From JAAELZ01 sp965223465 (GTDB lineage Bacteria; Pseudomonadota; Gammaproteobacteria; Arenicellales; Poriferihabitantaceae): 64,000 bases of DNA. A program made the position numbers and the translations under genes. Positions within the stretch are counted from its first letter, which is position 1; each line of letters starts with the position of its first letter. This document shows, one piece after another, positions 17,288 through 25,964 of this stretch. Under the pieces are notes generated by a model. The model saw only the letters and a program-made list of their open reading frames with translations, ran no database searches and was not told where the DNA came from. The DNA lies in NCBI GenBank assembly GCA_965223465.1, contig OZ245025.1, forward strand, positions 124,001 to 188,000, written 5' to 3'.

Positions 17288-17383
17288 TGGTTTTTTCATA
17301 CTATTTCCGTTTTTATATTTCCGATTTGGCATGGGGTGATATACCGGAGATCTTTTTTAATTTTAACTTTGTGGAGAAATATC

Positions 17384-17794
17384 ATGCATAAAAGCATATT
17401 AGTACCAATTGATATCGCACATTTAGCGGAAGGGAAAGCGACCGTGGATATCGCCTTGTCCAACGCTACAGAGGGCAGCAAAATAGTGCTTCTGAATGTA
17501 ATCGAGGATATACCCAAATGGGCTGCGGCACAGTTGGTTTCGGGCACGCTTGAAAAATCTAAACAGCACGCTCGTGACGAGCTTGAAGCAATTGCGAAGG
17601 CGCATGATGCTAAGATAGATGTTGAGATTCGGATGGGACATACCTACCAGATTATCCTGGATGTGGCGGCTGAAATAGAGGCCGATCTGATCGTTATAGC
17701 ATCGCATCGCCCCGGATTTAAGGATTACTATTTAGGTTCCACCGCTGCAAAGGTTGTTCGGCATGCTAAGTGTTCTGTGCATGTAGTCCGCTAA
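17384..17794 (+). CDS. Universal stress protein (UspA family), TRAP-associated
   Basis: 136-residue single Usp domain from ATG 17384, chosen for its GTGGAG ribosome binding site at 17371-17376 and the classic start MHKSILVPID; an upstream in-frame extension lacks a site. The C-terminal half carries the Usp nucleotide-binding end (SHRPGFKDYYLGSTAAKVVRHAKCSVHVV split as SHRPG and LGSTAAKVVRHA). Usp genes often accompany TRAP transporters; TeaD of Halomonas regulates the ectoine TRAP system, so a similar role toward the transporter downstream is plausible. The glycine pattern is less canonical than ATP-binding Usps, so ATP binding is uncertain. Confidence 0.85.
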   Translation: MHKSILVPIDIAHLAEGKATVDIALSNATEGSKIVLLNVIEDIPKWAAAQLVSGTLEKSKQHARDELEAIAKAHDAKIDVEIRMGHTYQIILDVAAEIEADLIVIASHRPGFKDYYLGSTAAKVVRHAKCSVHVVR

Positions 17795-17961
17795 ACCGGA
17801 ACAATGAGAAATGCATATAGCCTAAATTTATGCAGATAAAACCCCATATTTCATGATTTGCGTCTGCGCGGTGGGTGATGATACCGGCCGCATTTGTTTC
17901 ACCATTTTCTAACAATTGAATCAATATAATTGAAGGAGCATGAACACAAATTTAGGCCCTT

Positions 17962-17979
17962 TACTCTTATATAAGAGTA
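17962..17979. promoter_or_regulatory. Putative operator O2 (18-bp perfect palindrome) before the TRAP genes
   Basis: TACTCTTATATAAGAGTA is a perfect 18-bp palindrome identical to O1 at 9616 except for compensating changes at positions 3 and 16. It lies about 280 bases before the TRAP binding-protein start. The pair suggests one regulator controls catabolism and uptake. Confidence 0.65.
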
Positions 17980-18040
17980 TATTACTATCTGTAAGTGGCG
18001 CATTTAATCAAAACTGATAAAAAATATGAATATTTGCTTT

Positions 18041-18058
18041 TATCATTAAAAAATGATA
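18041..18058. repeat. Inverted repeat before the TRAP binding-protein gene
   Basis: TATCATT and AATGATA flank four A residues. It lies about 200 bases before the gene start in AT-rich DNA. A site for the nearby IclR regulator is one possibility; chance in AT-rich sequence is another. Confidence 0.3.
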
Positions 18059-18258
18059 CTAATAGACTCGAAAACAATAGTTTCAGAGCTTTTATATTGA
18101 ATTTAGCCAAATTATTTAGACTTCGATGTTAATGGCAAAGAACGAATTTTGGTTGAATTTCAATCAAAAAAAGCACAAACAATGCTGGTCACCATTGTTT
18201 CTATGCTTTGTATGTAAACAAAATGACCCTAAATCATTCACCATTTGGAGGAGTTAAA

Positions 18259-19356
18259 ATGATCAAACTAAAAACAATTGCTGCCAGTGTAGCAGCCCTG
18301 TCACTCTTGGCATCGTCTGCCATGGCGGCTGACAAGGTTTTGCGTATCCAGTCGGTACTACCCAATACAGCTGACGAAGTTGTTATGTTGGAGGAGTTCG
18401 GTAAAGATGTTGCAGAGCTAACTGAGGGCTCACTCAAAATCGAAGTTCTGCCAGCAGGTGCTGTTGTTGGACCTCGAGACATCATGGATGCCGTTGACGC
18501 CGGGCTCGTTGAAGGTGGTTTTGCCTGGACGCACTATTGGGGTGGTAAGCACGTTGCAGCGAACCTATTCGGCGCGCCTGTTGCGGGTGCTGGTGTAGGC
18601 CTCGATAACATCGCGTTCCTGAGCTGGTTCCAATACGGTGGTGGCAAGGAATTGTATGATCGCCTGTGGGATGAAATGGGCGTGAACGTCAAAGGATTCA
18701 TGCTGCAACCGGTGGGCCCAGAGGCATTGGGCTGGTTCCCAAAGCCGATCAAGTCAATGGACGACTTCCGTGAATTACGCTTCCGTGCACCTCCAGGTAT
18801 GGTGGGTGCTGCCTACGCAGACGTTGGTGTTCCTGCGGTTGCTATGGGTGGTGGCGACATTCTACCAGCGCTTGAGAAAGGCACGATCGACGCAGCCGAG
18901 TGGTGCTGCCCCAAGCCAGACTCTGTTTTTGGTTTTCAGAAAGTGCTAAAACACTACTACCTCCAGGGTCTACACCAGGTAGTCGTGAACGCGGACATGT
19001 ATGTGAATCGTGATTTCTACGACTCGCTGACTCCGCTTGAGCAAAAAGCAATGGAAGTGGCGGCAAATGCGTCTCTGTCAAAAGCTATGTCCTACCGAAT
19101 CTTTGAGAACGGTAAGGCGCTCAAAGATCTGACGGATAATCACGGTGTTATCTTGGAAGATACGCCAGCGGATTACTTCACCGAGTACATGGCGGCTGCT
19201 AAAAAGTCGCTAGAAGCCGCTGCGGCAGAAAACGAGTTCTTCGCGGAAGTGTGGCAGTCGCAAAAGGATTTCGCCGACACGGTGGTGCCATTCTGGGCGG
19301 GGGCACAGACCTCAAATGCAGGTTTGGGTCGCGCGCACGCGGAAACACTGAAGTAA
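18259..19356 (+). CDS. TRAP transporter periplasmic binding protein (DctP family)
   Basis: Substrate receptor for Na+-driven uptake, probably for DHPS or sulfolactate. ATG 18259 follows GGAGGAG and begins a clean signal peptide (MIKLKTIAASVAALSLLASS, cleaved after AMA), giving 365 residues. DctP features include the substrate-clamping arginine in ELRFRAPPG and the segment GTIDAAEWCCPKPD, close to TakP/mannitol-type receptors. In other DHPS degraders a TRAP system named HpsKLM does this job; here the receptor is followed by a fused permease. The ligand is inferred from context only; 2-oxo acids are an alternative for this subfamily. Confidence 0.9.
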   Translation: MIKLKTIAASVAALSLLASSAMAADKVLRIQSVLPNTADEVVMLEEFGKDVAELTEGSLKIEVLPAGAVVGPRDIMDAVDAGLVEGGFAWTHYWGGKHVAANLFGAPVAGAGVGLDNIAFLSWFQYGGGKELYDRLWDEMGVNVKGFMLQPVGPEALGWFPKPIKSMDDFRELRFRAPPGMVGAAYADVGVPAVAMGGGDILPALEKGTIDAAEWCCPKPDSVFGFQKVLKHYYLQGLHQVVVNADMYVNRDFYDSLTPLEQKAMEVAANASLSKAMSYRIFENGKALKDLTDNHGVILEDTPADYFTEYMAAAKKSLEAAAAENEFFAEVWQSQKDFADTVVPFWAGAQTSNAGLGRAHAETLK

Positions 19357-19475
19357 AAAGAAGACTTTGATGCGAGGCCCATTAGGGCTTCGCTTCGAAG
19401 TTTCTATATGGGGGCTGCTCAGTTTACATAATTACAACTCAAAACGGGCACAAACATTAATAGAGGAGAATTGGC

Positions 19476-21950
19476 ATGGCTGAAGAAGAGGTAAATCCAG
19501 AAGATCTTGAGATTGCGGACGAACTAATAGCGGAGCGTCGTGCCGAGGCCCCGGGTGAAACGCCAGAGGATATGACACCCTGGCAACGCCCGATAACCGC
19601 AGCGATTGACGTAATTAATTACCGGGCGGGCCAGATTATCGCCCTGCTCATGGTACCACTCATTGCAGTCGTGGTGTTCGAAGTCATTTCGCGAAACTCC
19701 TTTGCGATCTTGCAAGATGCGGGGTTCGAAGAACTTGCCCGAAACCTTGGACTTGGCCCCACGCTCTGGGTGTATGACACCAGCCGTATGATAGCCGGGG
19801 TGCTCTTCATGGCAGCCGCCGGCTATGGTCTAATGCGCGGTGTTCATATCCGCGCCGACTTTCTCTACCGAAACTGGTCGCCAAAGACACAAGCGACAGT
19901 GGATGCAGCCCTGTATCTGTTGTTCTTTATTCCTTCGATGATCTTCTTCACCGTTATCGCTTCGGAGTTCTGGTGGCTGGCCTATTCAAAAGGTGAAACC
20001 ATGCAGATCGACAGTGCCTGGGGACCACTTTTATGGCCTGCGCGCTTGGCGATGCCAATCGGTGGGTTTCTCTTATTGCTGCAAGGCATCCCAGAGATTT
20101 TCCGCGCTTTTCACAAGATGGGTAAAGCGCGTGAGCATTGGTTTGTCATGGCATTGCCAGTCTATTTGATCGCATTGACCTGGTTGGTTCTAGCGGTGTT
20201 CAAACCCGACCTGGTCCCCGGTGGAGAATGGTTTTCCAACATTATGTCCGCTCGTCCGGACATGGATAAGGCGACCATTGGATTGATCATGCTAGGCGCC
20301 ATGCTGTTTGTGATCTTTATCGGTTTTCCCATCTCGTTTACGCTGATTTTCCTTGCCTTTGTCTTCGGTATTTGGGGCGCTAACTTCAAGCTGACCACGC
20401 TGTTGATGACGCTGAACATCAACTCCACCATGTTAAACGATCAGCTCATGGCGGTGCCACTCTTTGTCCTGATGGGAATTATCATGGAAGCCGCGGGTTT
20501 GATGGACCGCTTGTTTGCGTCGATCCAGATGATCATGGCGAGGGTTCGCGGCGCGTTGTTCATCGCTGTGCTGATCGTATCCACGATTTTTGCAGCAGCC
20601 ACTGGCATTGTAGGCGCTTCTGTAACGCTGCTTGGAATCATGGCTGGTGCGACCATGACCAGATCTGGCTATGACGTCAAGCTTGCGGCCGGCACCATCA
20701 CCGCAGGCGGCACATTGGGTATTCTCATACCGCCCTCAATTATGTTGATCGTCATGGGACCTGTTCTGGAAGTCTCAACCCTCGACCTATTCCGCGCGGC
20801 CTTTATTCCCGGTGCCCTTCTGGCTACCCTTTACCTACTCTACACACTTGGACGCTGCTGGCTGAACCCCGACCTCGGGCCAATTCTGTCAGAAGAGGAT
20901 CAACCTAAAACCTCTGCATTTTATGGCGCTGAGGTAGCATTGATCTGCTTGGGTGTATTGACCGTTTGTCGAGTCTTTGGTCTTGCCATGGGCGGTGCCT
21001 TTGGCGGGATGATTCCATTTGGTGGCTTGATCGTTTTTGCGCTTACGGCAGCCGTCGCCTATGCTGCATATCGTCGCTTGAATGTACTCAGGATCGTGCT
21101 TCCGATCGCGGTGATTTTCCACCTTTATATGATTGTTGCTAATATGGGCGACGACGGCAGTCTGCCAATCTGGTCGATCACTTTTGCTGCATTCACCGCG
21201 CTTTTGGCCTATTTGGGACGGCCGATTTATGGTGCTGCGGCTGACAGTGAGTTCCGTTTCTCGGATCTCTGGGATGAGTTCTTTGCCGGGCTCATGCCAC
21301 CCACGATCCTGATTTCTTTTGCGTTGGGGTCGATTCTCCTTGGCTTCGCTACACCTGCTGAAGCCGCAGCGATGGGTGCGTTTGGTGCCATCTTGTTATC
21401 CATCGGTTACCGCAAGTTCACCTTTCCCAGTTTCTTTGACAGCCTGATCAAAGCGCTAGAGATCACGGTTTTGATTATGTTCCTGGTTGCCGCTTCGAAC
21501 TTTTTTGGCGCTGAATTCAGTGCCCTGGGCACGCCAAAAATGATGACTGAGCTGTTACTTGGCCTTGATATGTCGCCTTACTTGGTACTGATATTGGTCA
21601 TGGCATTGATATTTCTGCTCGGATGGCCACTAGAATGGGTGCCCATCGTTCTGATTGTTGTGCCAATTTTGCTACCCACAGTTGAGGCGTTGGAGGTCCA
21701 CGGGTTGGATCGCTACAACCTGATGGTATGGTTTGGCATTCTGGTCGCGGTGAACCTGCAGACCGCATGGCTATCCCCACCTGTGGCCTTGTCAGCCTAC
21801 TTTCTGAAGGGGGTTGTGCCGGAGTGGGATCTCAAGGACATCTACCTCGGTATGATGCAGTTCATGATGATTCAACTCATCGGTCTCATCCTGCTGTTTG
21901 CCTTTCCACAATTGGTGCTGTGGCTACCCAAAGTAATGTCTGGCGGGTAA
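19476..21950 (+). CDS. TRAP transporter fused permease (DctQ-DctM), enlarged
   Basis: Single 824-residue membrane protein combining the small (Q) and large (M) TRAP subunits. After an acidic cytoplasmic N-terminus of about 40 residues comes a four-helix Q part (to about 255), then the M part with FVLMGIIMEAAGLMDRLFAS, the re-entrant GGTLGILIPPSIMLIVMG in the first half, and SILLGFATPAEAAAMGAFGA plus LGWPLEWVPI in the second half. Between the halves, roughly residues 485-600, lie extra hydrophobic segments not expected in a plain DctM of about 430 residues. A GAGGAG site precedes ATG 19476. It should form the permease for the receptor encoded 119 bases upstream. Confidence 0.9.
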   Translation: MAEEEVNPEDLEIADELIAERRAEAPGETPEDMTPWQRPITAAIDVINYRAGQIIALLMVPLIAVVVFEVISRNSFAILQDAGFEELARNLGLGPTLWVYDTSRMIAGVLFMAAAGYGLMRGVHIRADFLYRNWSPKTQATVDAALYLLFFIPSMIFFTVIASEFWWLAYSKGETMQIDSAWGPLLWPARLAMPIGGFLLLLQGIPEIFRAFHKMGKAREHWFVMALPVYLIALTWLVLAVFKPDLVPGGEWFSNIMSARPDMDKATIGLIMLGAMLFVIFIGFPISFTLIFLAFVFGIWGANFKLTTLLMTLNINSTMLNDQLMAVPLFVLMGIIMEAAGLMDRLFASIQMIMARVRGALFIAVLIVSTIFAAATGIVGASVTLLGIMAGATMTRSGYDVKLAAGTITAGGTLGILIPPSIMLIVMGPVLEVSTLDLFRAAFIPGALLATLYLLYTLGRCWLNPDLGPILSEEDQPKTSAFYGAEVALICLGVLTVCRVFGLAMGGAFGGMIPFGGLIVFALTAAVAYAAYRRLNVLRIVLPIAVIFHLYMIVANMGDDGSLPIWSITFAAFTALLAYLGRPIYGAAADSEFRFSDLWDEFFAGLMPPTILISFALGSILLGFATPAEAAAMGAFGAILLSIGYRKFTFPSFFDSLIKALEITVLIMFLVAASNFFGAEFSALGTPKMMTELLLGLDMSPYLVLILVMALIFLLGWPLEWVPIVLIVVPILLPTVEALEVHGLDRYNLMVWFGILVAVNLQTAWLSPPVALSAYFLKGVVPEWDLKDIYLGMMQFMMIQLIGLILLFAFPQLVLWLPKVMSGG

Positions 21951-22711
21951 ATCATGCTACGTCTCTTTCTATCTGCCTGGTCACTGGCAAGTGTCCGACA
22001 TGCTGATATCTATTCTGGTAGTCGTTGTGGACCTGGATTATGGAAATGGGGCGTTGCCGGTGTATTGAAGAGGTTTCAACCGTCGCCTTTAGCCCGGTGT
22101 ATCATCCCTGGTTGTTGGGATTAAAAGATAGGCTTTGGTGCCTCGGCAGCTGAAATACTTATCTCACTAATAAATTGGTAGATGAAACACCAGATTGTAT
22201 TGGAAGTCGCTTGTTTGTAAATGTCCAGCGAAGCATACGAAACTAGTTTTTGAGCGAGAAGTTCCAAGGCAACAGGTTTTCAAGCAACGTGGTCTGTTTG
22301 GAAAATCCTCTAACGGGTGCTTCTGATAATTCTAAGGGTGTCGAGCCATTGATTTTGAGCATATCAACGATCATGAATGACTTTTCAAAAAGGTGTCTTG
22401 CCTGGGTGGGTTTTGAAAAATAGTTGTGGCGGAATGGTGCAGTTTATGGTTTTCCAACTGATTGGACAGATGTTGAATATTACTTTCCCGCAAATCGCCT
22501 TGCGCTTACCGGGCTTTATTTATGGATAATAAACCGGTAGCTTGTGAGCGACACGGCCTTCTTTCGTCCAGGGTTTCCCAGAGCTCATTTTCAACGCGCT
22601 ATTACCCGGTTTATAAGCTGAAACAACTTAATCTGCCACGTATCTATTCTGCCAATTTTGCTAAAATAGCGTAGCCCAAACAGGCCCCCCATAAAAACAC
22701 TCCAATATTCA
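21951..22711. other. 761-bp non-coding stretch with decayed sequence
   Basis: No intact gene of normal size. The only recognisable content is the relic TRAP permease end at 22377-22529. Two further short frames (21954-22127, about 57 codons, and 22250-22423, 58 codons) match nothing I know. The length in an otherwise gene-dense region suggests a deleted gene or genes. Confidence 0.6.
22377..22529 (+). pseudogene. Relic of a second TRAP large permease: C-terminal 50 codons only
   Basis: A 50-codon frame ending in TAA reads FQKGVLPGWVLKN, then GGMVQFMVFQLIGQMLN, TFPQIALRLP. This aligns without gaps to the end of the intact fused permease 430 bases upstream (FLKGVVPEWDLKD, LGMMQFMMIQLIGLILL, AFPQLVLWLP), with about 25 identities in 49 positions, and stops at the same point. 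An in-frame TGA lies directly before its first ATG, and no upstream DctM homology was found in any frame. The divergence suggests a different TRAP system, lost by deletion, rather than a recent tandem copy. Confidence 0.72.
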
Positions 22712-23506
22712 ATGGCAAACGACACAACAGAAAGTATTCCAACTATTCTCAGGGGCCTGATTATGCTTGAGCAGGTGGTCCAGGCTCAGCGTTCAATTTC
22801 CGCCACAGAGATAATTGAGAAATTAGGCCTGCCAAAGCCTACGGTCAACCGCATCCTGTCGCAGCTGGAAGAAGAGGGTTTTTTGCAACGAGAACCGGTC
22901 AAAAAGCGCTATATTCCGGGTCCTCGAGCTAAAAATATCGTTCTGTCCATTATGTCGAACGAGGATCTTGGTGCACCTCGCCATTCTATTTTACAGGCAC
23001 TCTCAGACGAGATCGGGGAGACTTGTAATTGCACAATTCTTGACGGTAACCAGACAGTTTATTTTGACCGGGTAGAGGCTAACTGGCCCTACCGAATTCA
23101 ACTGCCTGTGGGTTCGAGGTTACCTTTACATTGCACCGCAAGTGGCAAACTTTTTCTCGCCTATATGAGTTCTCGTCAGCGTCAGCGTCTAATCAATGCG
23201 GCCCCTTTAAAACGCAATACTGACCGCACGATCACCGATCCAGATTTGCTGATGAAGGAACTGAAAAAAATCAAAAAGGAGGGGGTGGGCATCGACAATG
23301 AAGAGCTCATGGATGGCATGGTTGCTATCTCAGTACCCGTATTCAACGAACATAATGAGATCTGTTTTACCGTGGCAGTGCACGCACCATCTATCCGCAA
23401 ACCCCTGGAAGTGCTGCGTCAGTATTTACCCTCGTTGAGAAAGGCCGCCGCTGCGATGGCGATTACCTATTGTAAAAGTCAGGATGAGTCATCAGGCATA
23501 GCTTAG
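22712..23506 (+). CDS. IclR-family transcriptional regulator
   Basis: 264-residue regulator with an N-terminal winged helix (RGLIMLEQVVQAQRSISATE, LGLPKPTVNRILSQLEEEGF) and a C-terminal IclR effector domain (about 85-255: GETCNCTILDGNQTVYFDRV, LHCTASGKLFLAYM, GVGIDNEELMDGMVAISVPV, AVHAPSIRKPLE). It is transcribed in the same direction as the TRAP genes and closes the island. IclR proteins commonly control catabolism of small acids and aromatics, so it may give the island a second input beside the GntR protein; its own target sites were not identified. Confidence 0.9.
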   Translation: MANDTTESIPTILRGLIMLEQVVQAQRSISATEIIEKLGLPKPTVNRILSQLEEEGFLQREPVKKRYIPGPRAKNIVLSIMSNEDLGAPRHSILQALSDEIGETCNCTILDGNQTVYFDRVEANWPYRIQLPVGSRLPLHCTASGKLFLAYMSSRQRQRLINAAPLKRNTDRTITDPDLLMKELKKIKKEGVGIDNEELMDGMVAISVPVFNEHNEICFTVAVHAPSIRKPLEVLRQYLPSLRKAAAAMAITYCKSQDESSGIA

Positions 23507-23562
23507 TGCGATATATATAGTCTGACCCTGCTGGTAGAGACTAAAAATATTGATGGGAAATT

Positions 23563-23592
23563 TCCGGCTGAGCGAAATTGCGCACAGCCGGA
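23563..23592. terminator. Hairpin between convergent iclR and rne
   Basis: TCCGGCTG and CAGCCGGA form a perfect 8-bp stem, with an inner GCG/CGC extension around a short loop. Its place between two convergent 3' ends suits a bidirectional terminator, but the T-runs on either side are short. Confidence 0.5.
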
Positions 23593-23627
23593 TATATGTT
23601 CCGTGAAGCCTTTGTGATTTAGCCCCT

Positions 23628-25964
23628 TTACCTATTGCCATCCACTTCCACTGGTGGTGCTTTAGGGGCCGGTTTCACGTTGCCCTCAATCGGTTTTTTA
23701 CTGCTTGTTTTTTTCTTGCTAGCGCGCTTTTTCCTGGTATGCAGAGGTTTTTGGTTGTGGTTGCCACGTTGTTGGCGTTCGTTATTGCCAGTATTGGTTT
23801 TATTGGCAGATTTGTTCGCCGGCTTGCGCGTATTTTTTTTCTTTTTAGTGGTTTTTTTAGTGGTTTTTTTCGCTTGTTGATTACCCAATTGTTGGGTAGA
23901 TTGCTTACGTGGGCGTCCGCGCCCCCGGTTAGGCTTATTTGCCTCACCTGACGGGCTATTACTGGTAGATTCTGTGGAATTACTAGTTTGTTTGCTTTGT
24001 CCCTCAGCTCGTTGATTATTGGCCACAGATTTATTGGATTTGCGACGCTGTCCACCACGGCGTTGTTGATTATTATTCTGACCACGACGGTTATTACGAT
24101 TACCGCCACTGTTAGTACGTCTATTCTTAGTTACTTGCTGAACCTGATTTTTAGCCCCCTCCGATACCTCAGTTTCTCCCGGGGTTTGCTGTAGATGAGA
24201 GCCTGAATTGATCGCTTCGACGGGTTCGCCTTTAATGGTTTTCCATAAACGACGGATTAGGCTGCTGTCTGATTGGCTTGAGTCGCTTTGAATTGATTCG
24301 GTGGATGCGGCATCTTCTGCCTGAGCCACTGCAGCTAAAGGAGGTGGGGCCGAAGGTGTCATTTGGTCGAAACCAATCACCGGCTTTTCTGGTTTAGGTT
24401 TACGACCGGTGATATCTTTAAATTGCTCGAGTTTATCAACATCTAAAGAGAGTTCATGGCTTGGTGCGGTTGGGTTTTCATCCAGCTCATTACTGCGTAG
24501 GCGCTTCACTTCGTAATGGGGGCTTTCCAAATCATCAGTTGGGATCACCACCACTCTGGTCGCCAGCCGAGCCTCTAGTTGGGTTAATTCACGACGCTTT
24601 TCATTAAGAATATAGGCGGCGGTGTCAACCGGTAGAAATACCTGTAATGACTCGGTGTTTTCTTTTAGTGCTTCCTCTTCAATGATACGCAATAAACTTA
24701 GTGAGCCCGAAACAATGCTACGAATTTGACCAGTACCATCGCATCGGGGGCAAGGGTGATAGTTCGCATCACCAATAGAAGCACGAATTCGCTGGCGCGA
24801 CATCTCGAGTAGACCAAAACGGGAAATGCGTCCAACTTGGACGCGTGCTCGATCATGGCTCAGTGATTCTTTGAGCTTGGCTTCAACCTTGCGCTGATTT
24901 TGATTAGAGTTCATATCAATTAGATCTAGCACCAGTAAGCCACCCAAATCTCGAATACGTAATTGGCGCGCAATTTCCTGCACCGCTTCTAAATTGGTAT
25001 TCAGTGCGGTTTCCTCTATATCGCTGCCCTTGGTCGCACGAGCAGAGTTAACATCAATGGAAATCAGGGCTTCGGTATGATCAATCACAATTGCGCCGCC
25101 GGATGGAAGTTGTACTTCGCGCGAGAACGCAGATTCAATTTGGCTCTCTATTTGAAATCTGGAAAACAATGGCGTGCTGTCTTCATGCATCTTCAGTTTT
25201 GGTAGGTTACGCGGCATAACCTGAGAGACAAAACGCGAGGCGCGTTCGAATATTTCCTGATCATCAATGATTAGTTCCTGGATACCATCATTCAGATGAT
25301 CTCGTATGGCGCGAACCAGTAAGTTGCTCTCTTGATAAATCAGGGTGGGTGCTTTGCTGTTTGCTGCAGCGTCTTCAATCGCTGTCCACAGCTGAATTAA
25401 AAAGTCGTAATCCCACTTTAACTCTTCGTCGGTGCGACCCAACGCAGCCGTGCGGGCGATTAGTGCGTGTTGCTTGGGCATGTCCAAGCCTTCCAGCGCA
25501 CGTTTTAGATCTGAACGCTCTTTGCCTTCAACACGGCGCGAAATACCGCCACCCTTTGGGTTATTTGGCATCAACACTAAAAATCGTCCGGCCAAACTTA
25601 TAAATGTTGTGAGTGCCGCACCTTTATTACCTCGTTCATCTTTCTCCACTTGTACGATTAATTCTTGGCCTTCTTTGATCACATCTTTGATGTTGATTTG
25701 AGACAAAGGTGTTTTGGAATTGTAGTTTTGGAAATAACCGCGATAGATTTCCTTGAATGGTAAAAAGCCATGTCTATCTGCTCCGTAGGAAATAAAGCAA
25801 GCTTCTAGACTTGGTTCTACGCGGGTCACGACGGCTTTGTAAATATTGCCTTTACGTTGTGCTCGTACGGCTGATTCAAGGTCCAGATCAAGTAGTTTTT
25901 GACCGTCAACAATCGCAACGCGCAGCTCTTCTGCATGCGTTGCATTAAATAATATTCTTTTCAT
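23628..25964 (-). CDS. rne: Ribonuclease E
   Basis: Essential endoribonuclease for mRNA decay and rRNA/tRNA processing, the scaffold of the degradosome. The start at 25964 (MKRILFNATHAEELRVAIVD) fits the family; the frame extends 17 codons upstream without support. The 778 residues hold an S1 domain (KGNIYKAVVTRVEPSLEACF), catalytic aspartates in ISIDVNSARATKG and LDLIDMNSN, and the Zn-link CPRCDGTGQ. From about residue 530 the tail is low-complexity and rich in Lys, Arg, Asn, Gln and Ser, as in the disordered scaffold of RNase E, though shorter than in E. coli. Degradosome partner motifs were not identified. Confidence 0.95.
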   Translation of the reverse strand: MKRILFNATHAEELRVAIVDGQKLLDLDLESAVRAQRKGNIYKAVVTRVEPSLEACFISYGADRHGFLPFKEIYRGYFQNYNSKTPLSQINIKDVIKEGQELIVQVEKDERGNKGAALTTFISLAGRFLVLMPNNPKGGGISRRVEGKERSDLKRALEGLDMPKQHALIARTAALGRTDEELKWDYDFLIQLWTAIEDAAANSKAPTLIYQESNLLVRAIRDHLNDGIQELIIDDQEIFERASRFVSQVMPRNLPKLKMHEDSTPLFSRFQIESQIESAFSREVQLPSGGAIVIDHTEALISIDVNSARATKGSDIEETALNTNLEAVQEIARQLRIRDLGGLLVLDLIDMNSNQNQRKVEAKLKESLSHDRARVQVGRISRFGLLEMSRQRIRASIGDANYHPCPRCDGTGQIRSIVSGSLSLLRIIEEEALKENTESLQVFLPVDTAAYILNEKRRELTQLEARLATRVVVIPTDDLESPHYEVKRLRSNELDENPTAPSHELSLDVDKLEQFKDITGRKPKPEKPVIGFDQMTPSAPPPLAAVAQAEDAASTESIQSDSSQSDSSLIRRLWKTIKGEPVEAINSGSHLQQTPGETEVSEGAKNQVQQVTKNRRTNSGGNRNNRRGQNNNQQRRGGQRRKSNKSVANNQRAEGQSKQTSNSTESTSNSPSGEANKPNRGRGRPRKQSTQQLGNQQAKKTTKKTTKKKKNTRKPANKSANKTNTGNNERQQRGNHNQKPLHTRKKRASKKKTSSKKPIEGNVKPAPKAPPVEVDGNR

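Larger units (their letters stand above)
17795..18258. other. 464-bp regulatory spacer before the TRAP genes
   Basis: No credible gene. The region is AT-rich and holds palindrome O2 (17962-17979) and an inverted repeat at 18041-18058. It ends with a strong GGAGGAG ribosome binding site (18247-18253) for the binding-protein gene. A single -35/-10 pair could not be assigned with confidence. The length and the two symmetric elements suggest a regulated promoter. Confidence 0.6.

Noticed and set aside
17274..17296. Weak hairpin plus T-run after the GMC gene as an intrinsic terminator
   Set aside because: ACCAT/ATGGT gives only five pairs with a large AT-rich loop that overlaps the stop codon; too weak to annotate.
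22250..22423. 58-codon plus-strand frame (starting TTG) ahead of the TRAP relic
   Set aside because: No recognisable family, overlaps the relic in another frame and lacks a ribosome site; left as part of the decayed region.
23635..24194. Plus-strand hydrophobic reading frames opposite the end of rne
   Set aside because: They are antisense readings of the Lys/Asn/Gln-rich RNase E tail; AAA codons read as TTT give artificial membrane-like proteins.
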